Assembly: GCA_018823415.1 (NCBI GenBank)
Contig: JAHJIN010000454.1
Location: 1 to 64,000, forward strand
Direction of reading: 5' to 3'
Length of the DNA: 64,000 bases
Origin: Chloroflexota bacterium
GTDB lineage: Bacteria > Chloroflexota > JAHJIN01
Shown: positions 9,578 through 18,875 of the stretch, one piece after another
Layout: the number at the start of each line of letters is the position of its first letter
Numbering within the stretch: the first letter of the stretch is position 1
Made by a program: the position numbers and the translations under genes
The notes under the pieces: model-generated
What the model saw: the letters and a program-made list of their open reading frames with translations, nothing else
Databases searched by the model: none
Told to the model about the DNA's origin: nothing

Positions 9578-11095
9578 ATGGGCACCATCTTGTTGCTGGT
9601 GGGTATCATGGGCGTCTCTTTCGCCATGGATAGCCCGCTAACCGGGTTGATCGCACTTGGAAGCATGGCCGTTCTGGCGGGTCCAGGTCTCGCCCGGATC
9701 GGGCTATACGGGCAGTTCCTTGTATTCTTGGGATTGTTGCAGATCTTTGTGTTTGCCATCAAAGTGAGCTATGGTACCGTCAACACCACGCTACTGGCAC
9801 TATTACCATCGGCTTTCGTCGGAGTGATGATCGTTCAGGTCGTCCTACTGATGGCCCGGGGCAAGTTACATTTGCGCTGGACGGTGATCGATCTGGGTGT
9901 AGTGGTGTTCTTTTTGCTAGACCTGTTGCAGGTGTTCAATCCTTATCTGAACATTCTGGGCGATCAGCAGTTCCTTAGCGTCGGGCTGCGAGGCTTTCAA
10001 CAGCGATCATTCCTGGGCCTGACGTACATGATCGCACGCGCTCTGATCCACTCTGAGCGACGGTTCACCAAAGTGGCCCGGATATTGGCCTACTCGGCCG
10101 CACTGAGTGGCTTCTACGCGCTATTCCAACAACTATTCGGGTTCGTCTTTTTAGAAGCCCTGCATCGCCAAGCCGTGATAGGTGACAATCTGCGGATCGC
10201 AACCATGTATGCTAGCCGTGCTGTGGGATTCCTTGGCTCGCCGTTCACATTTGGTTTGATGAGTGCGATGGGAATGTTGTGCGGCCTTTACCTGTTGCTG
10301 TCTGTGCCGCTCTCCTGGCGCGAACGATCCCTAGCAATAGCCAGTGTGCTCGTCAATGGCATGGGGATACTATTGTCCGGGTCGCGCAGCACGTATCTGG
10401 CCCTCATCCCAGCGATAGCTATCGTTGTGGTATGGCTACCTTGGAGGCGGTTGTTAGTTTGGGCATGGCAGGTACGTAAAGCGGTCGCGGTAACCACTGT
10501 GGCATTGATCATCCTGATCGTTCTGAGCCGCGACACACCTCCGTTGCAGTATGCCATCCGGCGCGTTGCCACGTTGACAGAGTTGCCCGGGCTCGTTTTG
10601 AATCCCGACGAGACCACCGACCTCAACTTTGCTTTGCGGCTCAAGCTAGCGACGGAGACCTGGCCGTTAATAGTGGACAACCCGTTTGGTTACGGATCCG
10701 GCATCTTTAATGGCGGCAGTAACCCGCAGGGTGTGATCAAGGTCAAGGGGTATGCTACCTGGATTGACAACGAGTTCAGCAGCGTGGCCCTCGAATTGGG
10801 TGTGCCCGGGTTGTTTCTCTTGCTGTCTATCGTTGCCATGTCAGTATGGCGATGTTGTCGAGTTGCACGCATCCCAGAGGCGCGCAACCGCGCGATCATC
10901 CTGATGGCACTGATCGTCGTCTGTCCCACTGCTGGCTTTGGCGGGCAGTGGTTGGCGGCATACCCGGCCAACGTGTTGTTCTGGGTCTTTGCGGGAATCA
11001 TTGCCGGCTTGCCCCTATCTGCTCCAACAGAGATCGCGCACACGGCCGCTGCTGGCCTGGAGGAAACCCCGAATGTCACGCTCATTCACGCCTGA
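9578..11095 (+). CDS. O-antigen ligase/Wzy polymerase-like membrane protein
   Basis: Protein of 505 aa with around 11-12 predicted membrane helices and one larger extracytoplasmic loop, roughly between residues 340 and 400, including FGYGSGIFNGG. This is the layout of the Wzy_C/O-antigen ligase family. A conserved-looking GSRSTYLAL motif lies in the middle. Ligase (WaaL) and polymerase (Wzy) cannot be told apart by sequence; with a flippase and two Wzz-like proteins nearby, a Wzy polymerase is the more economical reading. The stop lies 23 bases inside the next gene. Confidence 0.77.
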   Translation: MGTILLLVGIMGVSFAMDSPLTGLIALGSMAVLAGPGLARIGLYGQFLVFLGLLQIFVFAIKVSYGTVNTTLLALLPSAFVGVMIVQVVLLMARGKLHLRWTVIDLGVVVFFLLDLLQVFNPYLNILGDQQFLSVGLRGFQQRSFLGLTYMIARALIHSERRFTKVARILAYSAALSGFYALFQQLFGFVFLEALHRQAVIGDNLRIATMYASRAVGFLGSPFTFGLMSAMGMLCGLYLLLSVPLSWRERSLAIASVLVNGMGILLSGSRSTYLALIPAIAIVVVWLPWRRLLVWAWQVRKAVAVTTVALIILIVLSRDTPPLQYAIRRVATLTELPGLVLNPDETTDLNFALRLKLATETWPLIVDNPFGYGSGIFNGGSNPQGVIKVKGYATWIDNEFSSVALELGVPGLFLLLSIVAMSVWRCCRVARIPEARNRAIILMALIVVCPTAGFGGQWLAAYPANVLFWVFAGIIAGLPLSAPTEIAHTAAAGLEETPNVTLIHA

Positions 11096-12002
11096 TCAGA
11101 CCTGGACAAGTCGATTTTGCCCAGCCTGTTCATCTGTGGCGTCAAGACTCTCGTTTTACAAGGAGAACGTCCCGTTTGTCGAGTGCGTTGTCTGTAAAAC
11201 GGTATATGTAACGCCAACGCCGCCTCCTGATCTGTTGTCATCGTTATACCATGATCTGGGCATTGATTATTTTACGAATCCAACCAAGCTCGCTTCAGAT
11301 TTCAATCCACATCGTTACTGGCGCGAGTGCGCGACCATCCCTCATTGGGCAAGACATGGCAACCTGCTTGACGTGGGCTGTGCAACGGGGTCTTTTTTAC
11401 TGCACGCGCTCGAACTGGGTTTCACCAACGTGCGAGGTATCGATATATCTGCTCCTTCGATTGACTATGCTAATCGAGTAGTGGGCGGGAATGTTGCCAT
11501 ATGCGGCGATTTTCTTGCACAACCGTTTCAGCCTGAAGAGTTTGATCTAGTAACTCTGTGGGCAACACTCGAACATGTTGTCGAAACGGAGGCCTTTATT
11601 CGTGAATCTTGGCGTGTTCTCAAGAAACAAGGTCTGCTTTGTATCAGCGTACCGAATCGAAACGGCTTGTCCATGCGTATACTGGGACCCAAATACCATA
11701 TGGTAGGGCTAGAACATCTGAACTATTTCACACCGCGAGGGCTCGAGCGATTGCTGAAACGAAACAGCTTTGTCACGACGAGAATCCAGACCTCAAGTTT
11801 TAACCCCATCTCCTTCTGGAAAGATTATCAAGGACGTCATCTATCAGGTGAATTCGGGCGCGACGATCAGATCGCGGACCAGCAATCCCATGCAGTATTA
11901 CGCAAGCGTTGGGTGGTCCGACTGCTACAGCGGGCTGTGGAGCTTGGGGTAATCTGGTCGGAAACAGGCAATCTGCTCATCCTCACCGCACAGAAAGCGT
12001 GA
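11073..12002 (+). CDS. SAM-dependent methyltransferase with N-terminal zinc-ribbon
   Basis: Class I methyltransferase of 309 aa. The N-terminus has two CxxC pairs (CPAC near residue 16 and CVVC near 38) that look like a zinc ribbon. The SAM motif I is LLDVGCATGSF, motif II-like GIDIS follows, and VTLWATLEHV is the usual post-I region of the Methyltransf_11/23 family. Such proteins often methylate sugars in surface glycans; that role is inferred from context. The reading frame begins inside the Wzy gene (ATG at 11073). GC is markedly low: 25 G/C in the 60 bases from 11221 by my count. Confidence 0.81.
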   Translation: MSRSFTPDQTWTSRFCPACSSVASRLSFYKENVPFVECVVCKTVYVTPTPPPDLLSSLYHDLGIDYFTNPTKLASDFNPHRYWRECATIPHWARHGNLLDVGCATGSFLLHALELGFTNVRGIDISAPSIDYANRVVGGNVAICGDFLAQPFQPEEFDLVTLWATLEHVVETEAFIRESWRVLKKQGLLCISVPNRNGLSMRILGPKYHMVGLEHLNYFTPRGLERLLKRNSFVTTRIQTSSFNPISFWKDYQGRHLSGEFGRDDQIADQQSHAVLRKRWVVRLLQRAVELGVIWSETGNLLILTAQKA

Positions 12003-12014
12003 CTGGAGTCGTCA

Positions 12015-12962
12015 ATGCCAGCCATCAGTGTCGTGATTCTCAACTGGAACGGTAGAGAGCTTTTGCTGACCTGTTTGGCTTCGCTCGAAAAACAAACCTT
12101 TGGCGACTGGGAATTGATCGTGGTAGACAACGCGTCGGCCGATGGTTCACCCGAGTTGGTGCGCGAGCGATTTCCCAGGGCCCGGTTGGTGCTGCTGGAT
12201 CGCAACTATGGTTTTTGCGCTGGCAACAACCGGGGGACCGCGACAGCACAAGGACGCTATATCGTTTTCCTCAACAACGATATTGAAGCCGATCCTGGTT
12301 TTCTACAAGCCTTATTTGACGCGATCGAAGCCCACCCAGACGTGGGTTTCTGTGCCACTCGCATGCTGAGGTTCCGCGATCGATCGCGGGTGGACAGTTG
12401 TGGCATCGGCTTGCACATCGTGGGGAAAGGATATCAAATCGGCGCGGGCAAGATAAACGGAGCACAGTTTGACGAGATGCGCTACGTGTTTGGCGCCGCC
12501 GGTGGCGCTGCGCTTTACCGCCGGACCATGTTGGATGAGATTGGCTTGTTTGATGAAGATTTTTTCAGTCATGTCGAAGATGTCGATCTCGCCTGGCGCG
12601 CGCAACTGGCTGGCTATCACTGCTTGTATGTGCCTGGCGCCATTGTGTATCATGTAGGGGGAGCGACCAGTCGACGCATCCCCGAACAAGTCCTGTATCG
12701 CATCCAACGTAACATCACCTGGGCGTATCTCAAAAACATGCCCACCAGTTTGTTAATCGGTTTGGGGCCACTGCACGTTTTGTACTGTTGCTATTGGCTG
12801 TTGCGTGCGGCAAGCCGGGGACAGGGGGGGGTGGTGTTAAAAGCCAAGACGGATGCGATACGAGCGAGGTCATCTATCAAGGCCAAACGCCGCACGATTC
12901 AAAACAAGCGCAAACTCTCGACCAGGGCACTGTTAAAGCTTATGGGCTGGCATAGAGTATGA
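12015..12962 (+). CDS. Family 2 glycosyltransferase (rhamnosyltransferase-like)
   Basis: GT2 enzyme of 315 aa. Motifs are SVVILNWNGRELL at the N-terminus, VVDNASADGSPELV, LLDRNYGFCAGNNRG, and FLNNDIEADPGFL holding the DxD-equivalent. The segment FFSHVEDVDLAWRAQLAG is the acceptor-site signature common to dTDP-rhamnosyl and related transferases. Specificity cannot be assigned. It overlaps the next gene by four bases (ATGA), implying coupled translation. Confidence 0.83.
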   Translation: MPAISVVILNWNGRELLLTCLASLEKQTFGDWELIVVDNASADGSPELVRERFPRARLVLLDRNYGFCAGNNRGTATAQGRYIVFLNNDIEADPGFLQALFDAIEAHPDVGFCATRMLRFRDRSRVDSCGIGLHIVGKGYQIGAGKINGAQFDEMRYVFGAAGGAALYRRTMLDEIGLFDEDFFSHVEDVDLAWRAQLAGYHCLYVPGAIVYHVGGATSRRIPEQVLYRIQRNITWAYLKNMPTSLLIGLGPLHVLYCCYWLLRAASRGQGGVVLKAKTDAIRARSSIKAKRRTIQNKRKLSTRALLKLMGWHRV

Positions 12963-14122
12963 AAAGTGGGCTGAGTCGGTGGGCGTTGTTGATGGCTGTA
13001 CTCGCGTGTTTGGCAACCAGGTTACCTGACACGATGGATGCTATTGCCCGGAACCGGACCGCCCTGGCCTGGTTAAATGCCGCTGCTTCAAACGGGTATA
13101 CGGATGCCGAAAAACAATGCCTCACACCGATCCATGCTGTCCTGCTATACGTTCCGCGGGTTGTCAGCAAAGACCCCGCGAGCGAATCCCTGTTCGAGTG
13201 GGCTGAGAAACTTGCAACAGACAACCCCGAATACTGGAATGCGATAGCCAATCGCGCACCAGCATATTCACTAGAGGTCTGGAACGCGGAGTGGTCGTTG
13301 TTGGGATATGATGTCTTGGCTAATGGTAGCGCTGTCAGATTGTACTGGCAGTCTCCCGCGGTATACGTGAGACCCGCAGTTTTCACTACTAGAGAAGGCG
13401 AGCACACTCTAGCCGTGGGACAACGATTGTATCAGGATGTTTTTCTGGATCGCGGATCCGCCAGGAAGGAATCAGATGATCCGGTTGGAAGTAATTGCTG
13501 CCCAACGTATCCGAGCATTCTAGGACGGTTAGAGAGGTTGACCAAGAAACCGAGTCCACTGTACACCGGTCTCGCATTCTTTGAGGATCGCTTTTGTTTC
13601 TTTGGCGTCGTCTGGCCAGCCATAGATGGAGGGGATCTAGTATACAAGGATGCCAACATCATCGAGTACTCAAACGGGGCTTGGGTACTCGTTACCAAAC
13701 AAACACCTCCACTGGTCGACCTACTACCTCGCTGGGACCGGGTGCTTGCGGGGTGGTACCGCGCCAACGAGCAGACCACGGTCGCACTATCTAGCGATGG
13801 ACTGATCGTGACAGCGTCTGGCAACGACGCGGCCATTATCAGCCCGGAAATTCGAGTTGATGCTCGCCAGGCAAGTCGAGTGCTGGTGACAGCTAGGGCT
13901 ACACGCGGGAGTACGATGCAACTCTTTTGGACCACACTGAGGCAACCTGCTTTTGACGAATTGCCGAGCAGTGTACAGCGCTTGCGTGCCGATGGCGAAT
14001 GGCATACATACGAGTTTATCGTCTCCAAAAAGACAGAATGGCAAGGGGTCATCACACGGTTGCGGCTCGATCCTATGACCAGTCCCGGAGCGATAGATAT
14101 CGCCGCGGTACTCGTTCGATGA
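12959..14122 (+). CDS. Unknown membrane-anchored or secreted protein in the glycan cluster
   Basis: Protein of 387 aa that I cannot assign to a named family. The N-terminus (Lys/Arg followed by WALLMAVLACLA) looks like an uncleaved signal anchor or signal peptide. The middle is an extracytoplasmic-looking domain with Cys-Cys (SNCCPTYP). The last ~130 residues form a beta-rich module with GEWHTYEFIVS and LRLDPMTSPGAIDI, resembling carbohydrate-binding-like sandwich domains. It is coupled to genes on both sides (ATGA overlaps), so it probably belongs to the glycan pathway. A role in binding or modifying the exported polymer is a guess. Confidence 0.7.
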   Translation: MKSGLSRWALLMAVLACLATRLPDTMDAIARNRTALAWLNAAASNGYTDAEKQCLTPIHAVLLYVPRVVSKDPASESLFEWAEKLATDNPEYWNAIANRAPAYSLEVWNAEWSLLGYDVLANGSAVRLYWQSPAVYVRPAVFTTREGEHTLAVGQRLYQDVFLDRGSARKESDDPVGSNCCPTYPSILGRLERLTKKPSPLYTGLAFFEDRFCFFGVVWPAIDGGDLVYKDANIIEYSNGAWVLVTKQTPPLVDLLPRWDRVLAGWYRANEQTTVALSSDGLIVTASGNDAAIISPEIRVDARQASRVLVTARATRGSTMQLFWTTLRQPAFDELPSSVQRLRADGEWHTYEFIVSKKTEWQGVITRLRLDPMTSPGAIDIAAVLVR

Positions 14123-15219
14123 GCACCAAGATCCTTTTTTTGACCAGATATGATCGTTGTGGAGCTAGCAGTCGCTATCGTATCTATCAGTATCTGCCCT
14201 TTCTAGAGCAAGCTGGATTTGAAGGTGTAGTTCACCCCTTGTTCGTGGGCACTTATCTGCAACGGATCTACTCGGCCCAACCCCGCTATCGCCAACTGAT
14301 GAGCCAGGTGCCAGTTATCGCGCGCACACTGTTCGGTCGATGGCAATTGCTTGGGCGCGAGATTCAGAACTATGATCTGGTTTATCTACAATACGACGCC
14401 TTGCCATATCTGCCACTCGTACTGGAAAGAAGGGTGTTTGCACCGGGAGTGCGAGTTGTGGTAGATTACGATGATGCGGTACATATCAGCTATCAACAAC
14501 ACTCGAACTTTCTCGTGCGGCGGATATTGGGGGCCAAGATCCCCAACATCGTAAAGCAGAGTCATCAGGTTATCGTGGGCAACCGGCACTTGGCAGAATG
14601 GGCTGCCAATTTTAATCGCAATGTGAGGATCATCCCAACTTCGGTCGATCTCGAACGCTATCCCCTGGATCCAACCACCCGCTCCATGAATACCAGGCCC
14701 GTTATTGGCTGGATCGGCACACCGATCACCGCCAAGTATTTACAACTTTTAAAGAAACCACTGCAAGTCCTGCGAACCAGGCACGACTTTGTGCTGAAGG
14801 TAATCGGCGCACCGAACCTGGAGATGGACGGGATCACGATGATCCAAGTACCCTGGAGCGAGGCAAGCGAGGTCGAAGAACTGCACACATGCGACGTGGG
14901 TGTCATGCCTCTTCCTGATGATGTCTGGGCACGTGGCAAGAGTGCGCTCAAGTTGATCCAATACCTTGCCACAGGGATAGCCGCCGTAGCCTCGCCAGTA
15001 GGAGCCAATTGCGACGTGCTGCAAGATGGCGAGAACGGGCTGCTGGCTGGAACGGAGACCGAGTGGGTTGAAAAGATCGCGCTGTTGATCGAGAATCCTA
15101 CCTACCGCGAGCAACTGGCCCAGGCAGGCTATCGAACGGTTCAATCTCGCTATTCACTCCAAGCCAACGCGCCAAAGTGGATAGACATTTTGCGACAAGT
15201 CGTTTCAAATGAACCGTGA
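14119..15219 (+). CDS. Family 4-type glycosyltransferase (GT-B fold)
   Basis: GT-B enzyme of 366 aa. The N-terminal domain begins ILFLTRYDRCGASSRYRIYQ, a pattern of GT4-like enzymes acting on surface glycans. VVDYDDAVH and the inter-domain region IGWIGTPITAKYL follow. The C-terminal donor domain contains GVMPLPDDVWARGKSALK and LIQYLATGIAAVASPVG. The usual E-x7-E is replaced by an acidic/lysine arrangement, as in several related families. The start at 14119 overlaps the upstream stop. It is the last gene of the low-GC cassette; its end overlaps the first gene of the GC-rich pgl-like block. Confidence 0.8.
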   Translation: MSTKILFLTRYDRCGASSRYRIYQYLPFLEQAGFEGVVHPLFVGTYLQRIYSAQPRYRQLMSQVPVIARTLFGRWQLLGREIQNYDLVYLQYDALPYLPLVLERRVFAPGVRVVVDYDDAVHISYQQHSNFLVRRILGAKIPNIVKQSHQVIVGNRHLAEWAANFNRNVRIIPTSVDLERYPLDPTTRSMNTRPVIGWIGTPITAKYLQLLKKPLQVLRTRHDFVLKVIGAPNLEMDGITMIQVPWSEASEVEELHTCDVGVMPLPDDVWARGKSALKLIQYLATGIAAVASPVGANCDVLQDGENGLLAGTETEWVEKIALLIENPTYREQLAQAGYRTVQSRYSLQANAPKWIDILRQVVSNEP

Positions 15220-16408
15220 TCCCCAGGTGAGTCAACCCACCGTCGCCCACATCACCACGATAGACCGGTCCCTGCGCTATCTGCTTCTCAACCAGTTGCG
15301 CAGCATTCAAGAGGCGGGGTACCGGGTCGTGGGCATCTCGGCGGCGGGGCCGGATGTGCCCGTTATCGAGGCCGCCAGCGTGCGTCACATCGCCGTGCCC
15401 ATGACGCGCCGGTTCAGCCCACTGGCGGACCTGGCATCACTCGGGCGGCTCTACCGCGTCATGCGCCGGGAACGATTCACCGTCGTTCACACGCACACGC
15501 CCAAGCCGGGCCTGCTGGGCCAACTCGCCGCTCGCCTGGCCGGCGTGCCCGTCGTGGTAAACACGTTGCACGGGTTCTATTTTCACGAGCACATGCACCC
15601 GGCCCAGCGCCGGTTCTATATTGCCACAGAACGCATCGCCGCGCGCTGCTCTGACGTAATCTTGTCCCAGAACAGCGAAGACATCCACACCGCCATCCAG
15701 GAGGGCATTTGCTCACCAAGCCAGATTCGATACCTGGGTAACGGCATCGACGTGCAACGCTTTGACCCCGGTGCCATCGCCGCACCCGAGATAGCCCGCG
15801 TGCGCGCCGAGATCGGCCTGCCCGACGCCGCGCCGGTCGTGGGTTTCGTGGGCCGACTGGTGCAGGAAAAAGGATTGCTGGAGCTATTCGCGGTCATCCG
15901 TGAGGTGCAGAAGCAGATACCCGACGTACACCTGATCGTGATCGGGCGTGCGGACAATCAGAAACCAGATGCCATCACCCCGGCGGCGGCGCAAGCCTAT
16001 GGCGTAGCCGACATCTGTCATTTTGTAGGACAACGCCAGGACATGCCCGAGCTATACGCCCTGATGGACGTGTTTGTGCTGCCGTCGCACCGCGAAGGAT
16101 TCCCTCGTGCGCCCATGGAGGCGTCGGCCATGCAGGTGCCCTGCGTGGTTTCAGATGTCCGGGGCTGCCGGGAAGCCGTGCAGCCGGGCCGCAACGGCCT
16201 GCTGGTCCCATTAAGCGATGTGCCGGCCCTGGCCCGGGCCATCGTCGCGCTGCTGACCGATGGCGAACAGGCCCGGCACATGGGCGAGGCCGGGCGCCAC
16301 CTGGCCCTGGAACGCTTTGACGAGCGCCGAGTATTTGCCACGGTCAAGGCAGAATATGCCCGGTTGCTCCGGGAAAAAGGGCTGCCAGCGCCCATATCGT
16401 GTGAGTGA
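15209..16408 (+). CDS. pglA: PglA-like glycosyltransferase (GT4)
   Basis: GT-B glycosyltransferase of 399 aa with the E-x7-E motif intact (EGFPRAPME), a glycine-rich donor-domain start (VVGFVGRLVQEKGL) and a THTPKPGLLGQLAAR segment near residue 95 that is typical of the WbpH/PglA/CapM branch. In Campylobacter PglA adds GalNAc to undecaprenyl-diphospho-bacillosamine. The order here (A, C, D, E, F) supports the same pathway, but the transferred sugar is not provable. Base composition rises sharply at this gene. Confidence 0.75.
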   Translation: MNRDPQVSQPTVAHITTIDRSLRYLLLNQLRSIQEAGYRVVGISAAGPDVPVIEAASVRHIAVPMTRRFSPLADLASLGRLYRVMRRERFTVVHTHTPKPGLLGQLAARLAGVPVVVNTLHGFYFHEHMHPAQRRFYIATERIAARCSDVILSQNSEDIHTAIQEGICSPSQIRYLGNGIDVQRFDPGAIAAPEIARVRAEIGLPDAAPVVGFVGRLVQEKGLLELFAVIREVQKQIPDVHLIVIGRADNQKPDAITPAAAQAYGVADICHFVGQRQDMPELYALMDVFVLPSHREGFPRAPMEASAMQVPCVVSDVRGCREAVQPGRNGLLVPLSDVPALARAIVALLTDGEQARHMGEAGRHLALERFDERRVFATVKAEYARLLREKGLPAPISCE

Positions 16409-16415
16409 GGCATCC

Positions 16416-17024
16416 ATGTATCGTCGTTTTGGCAAACGGCTCTTTGATCTGACCCTGGCGGTGCCGGCCCTGATCGTGCTGGCCCCGGTGCTGGCATTGC
16501 TGGCCCTGCTGGTGCGCCACAAGCTGGGCACACCGGCCTTGTTCCGCCAGCAACGCCCCGGCCTCTATGGCCGGCCCTTCGTCCTGTACAAGTTCCACAC
16601 CATGACCAACGCGCGCGACGCCCGGGGCAACCTGTTGTCAAACGAGGAACGATTGACGCCTCTAGGCCGGCTCTTGCGCAGCACCAGCCTGGACGAGTTA
16701 CCGGAACTGGTCAACGTCCTCAAGGGCGAAATGAGCCTGGTAGGGCCGCGCCCGCTCTTGATCGAGTACCTGGACCGCTACACCCCGGGACAGGCTCGCC
16801 GCCATGATGTCCGGCCCGGCATCACCGGCTGGGCCCAGATTCATGGGCGCAACGCCATCTCGTGGGAGCACCGGTTCGTCCTGGACGTATGGTACGTGGA
16901 TCATCAATCGCTATGGCTCGACATCCGCATCCTGTGGCAAACCATTGGCAAGGTCATTGCCCGAACAGACATCAACGCCGAGGGACACGTTTCGATGCCC
17001 AAATTCATGGGGACCCAGCAATGA
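16416..17024 (+). CDS. pglC: PglC-like initiating phosphoglycosyltransferase
   Basis: Monotopic polyprenol-phosphate sugar-1-phosphate transferase of 202 aa. A single N-terminal hydrophobic re-entrant helix (LFDLTLAVPALIVLAPVLAL) is followed by the PGT core: FRQQRPGLYGRPF, the catalytic Asp-Glu dyad in SLDELPELVNV, and LVGPRPLL. It should start glycan assembly by transferring a phosphosugar, probably N,N'-diacetylbacillosamine phosphate, to undecaprenyl phosphate at the inner membrane. The length equals Campylobacter PglC, without the N-terminal domain of WbaP-type enzymes. It overlaps the next gene at 17021 (ATGA). Confidence 0.84.
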   Translation: MYRRFGKRLFDLTLAVPALIVLAPVLALLALLVRHKLGTPALFRQQRPGLYGRPFVLYKFHTMTNARDARGNLLSNEERLTPLGRLLRSTSLDELPELVNVLKGEMSLVGPRPLLIEYLDRYTPGQARRHDVRPGITGWAQIHGRNAISWEHRFVLDVWYVDHQSLWLDIRILWQTIGKVIARTDINAEGHVSMPKFMGTQQ

Positions 17025-17671
17025 ACGATCGGATTATTGTCTATGGTGCCGGCGGCCACGCCAAGATCGTCCTGGCGACCTTGGAGGCCCAGGGCTTGTA
17101 CCAGATCGCGGGCCTGCTAGATGACAACCCGCAGCGGCACGGCGCCAGGGTCTATAGCTACCCGGTCTTGGGCGGCCGTGAGCAACTGGCGCCCCTGCGG
17201 GAACAGGGGGTTTGCTGGGCCATTGTGGCCGTGGGCGACAACCAACGCCGTGCCAACCTGACTCGCCGTTTGGAGGAACACGGTTTCCAACTGGCCTCTG
17301 CGATCCACCCCACAGCGACCTGCCTGCGCGGATCGCATATCGGCGCGGGCGCGATGGTATTGGTCAATGCCTTTGTGGGAGCCGATGTCATCGTGGGCGA
17401 GGGCACTCTTGTGAACGTGGGGGTGTCGATTGGGCATGATAGCTTGGTCGGCGCGTTTGCCCAGTTGACCCCTGGCGCGCGACTGGGCGGCAATGTCCGG
17501 GTGGGCGACTTTTCTTTCATCGGCATGGGCGCCTCGGTACTGCCCCAGGTGACAATTGGGCGATACGTCATCATCGGGGCCAATGCCGTCATCACCGGGG
17601 ACCTGGCAGATGGCGTGACGGCCGCGGGCGTCCCGGCCCGCACCATCGACCGAAGGGCGACACCCTCATGA
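17021..17671 (+). CDS. pglD: PglD-like sugar N-acetyltransferase
   Basis: Left-handed beta-helix acetyltransferase of 216 aa. The N-terminal Rossmann-like domain begins IVYGAGGHAKIV, the hallmark of the NeuD/PglD family. The C-terminal half has hexapeptide repeats (around GAGAMVLVNAFVGADVIVG) with the catalytic-type His in VSIGHDS. In the pathway it acetylates the 4-amino group of UDP-4-amino sugar using acetyl-CoA. It overlaps both neighbours by four bases. Confidence 0.82.
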   Translation: MNDRIIVYGAGGHAKIVLATLEAQGLYQIAGLLDDNPQRHGARVYSYPVLGGREQLAPLREQGVCWAIVAVGDNQRRANLTRRLEEHGFQLASAIHPTATCLRGSHIGAGAMVLVNAFVGADVIVGEGTLVNVGVSIGHDSLVGAFAQLTPGARLGGNVRVGDFSFIGMGASVLPQVTIGRYVIIGANAVITGDLADGVTAAGVPARTIDRRATPS

Positions 17672-18867
17672 GCGATCCCATTCCCATGTCTGGGCCAGAC
17701 CTGACGCCGGCCGAAATCGAGGCCGTGACGGCGGTGCTACACACTCCGCACCTCAGCTTTGGCCCGCGCCTCACCGAGTTTGAGACGCAACTGGCCGCCT
17801 ACGTGGGCGCCCGGCACGCCGTGGCCGTCTCCAGCGGCACGGCCGGCTTGCATCTAGTCGTCATCGCGGCCGGCGTGCGCGACGGCGACCTGGTCATCAC
17901 CACGCCATTTTCCTTTATCGCCTCGGCCAACTGTATCCTCTACGAGCGTGGCATCCCGGTGTTTGTAGACGTGGACCCGGTCACCGGCAACATGGACCCG
18001 GCCCTGGTCGCCGAGGCCGTGCACGACATCGCGCATAGCCCGCCGACCGCCAACCGCTGGCTGCCGCACGCCTTGCGCAGTCAACCGGCGGCGACCAGCG
18101 GTCGGCTAAAAGCCATCCTGCCCGTTCACGCCTTCGGCCAGCCGGCCGACATGGCCCCCATCCAGGATACCGCACGCCAGCACGGTTTGTCCGTGATCGA
18201 GGACGCCTGCGAGGCCCTGGGCGCAGCATACCAGGGCTGCCGGGCCGGCACGTTGGGCGATGCCGCCGTCTTGGCCTTTTATCCCAACAAGCAAATCACC
18301 ACCGGCGAAGGGGGCATGATCGTCACCGACAATGACGACTGGGCCGCGCTGTTTCGCAGCCTGCGCAACCAGGGCCGCGACGTGTTCGATGTCTGGCTCA
18401 ACCACACCCGGCTGGGCTACAACTATCGTCTGGACGAGATGAGCGCCGCCCTGGGCCTGGCCCAGCTGCAGCGCATCGACGAGTTGCTGGCCCGGCGCGC
18501 GCAGGTGGCAGCCTGGTACGACGAGCGCCTGTCCGAATTGGCATGGGTCAAACAGCCCGCCATCATCCCCACCACCACCCGCATGTCCTGGTTTGTCTAT
18601 GTGGTGCAGATCGAGCCGCCTACCAGCCGGGATGAGGTCATGCGTCGCCTGGCCGACGCTGGCATCCCCAGCCGGCCCTATTTCACGCCCATCCATCTTC
18701 AGCCCTTCTACCGCCAGCGATTCGGCTACCAACGAGGCGATTTCCCCGTCACCGAACACCTGGGCGACGTATCCCTGGCGCTGCCCTTTTCCAGCCGCAT
18801 GAGCCAGGCGCAGGTCGATCAGGTGTACGAGCAACTCCGGGCAGCCGGGCACGCTGCCGGTCATTGA
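17668..18867 (+). CDS. pglE: PglE-like DegT/DnrJ aminotransferase
   Basis: PLP-dependent sugar aminotransferase of 399 aa. Motifs: AVSSGTAGLHLVV (phosphate binding), VIEDACEALGA with the cofactor-contacting Asp, and the Schiff-base lysine at about K208 in AFYPNKQITTGEGG. The C-terminal NYRLDEMSAALGLAQL and PSRPYFTPIHLQP match the family. It would convert the UDP-4-keto-6-deoxy sugar made by the pglF product into the 4-amino sugar, the substrate of the upstream acetyltransferase. The length is normal. Confidence 0.83.
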   Translation: MSDPIPMSGPDLTPAEIEAVTAVLHTPHLSFGPRLTEFETQLAAYVGARHAVAVSSGTAGLHLVVIAAGVRDGDLVITTPFSFIASANCILYERGIPVFVDVDPVTGNMDPALVAEAVHDIAHSPPTANRWLPHALRSQPAATSGRLKAILPVHAFGQPADMAPIQDTARQHGLSVIEDACEALGAAYQGCRAGTLGDAAVLAFYPNKQITTGEGGMIVTDNDDWAALFRSLRNQGRDVFDVWLNHTRLGYNYRLDEMSAALGLAQLQRIDELLARRAQVAAWYDERLSELAWVKQPAIIPTTTRMSWFVYVVQIEPPTSRDEVMRRLADAGIPSRPYFTPIHLQPFYRQRFGYQRGDFPVTEHLGDVSLALPFSSRMSQAQVDQVYEQLRAAGHAAGH

Positions 18868-18875
18868 GGCCAGCC

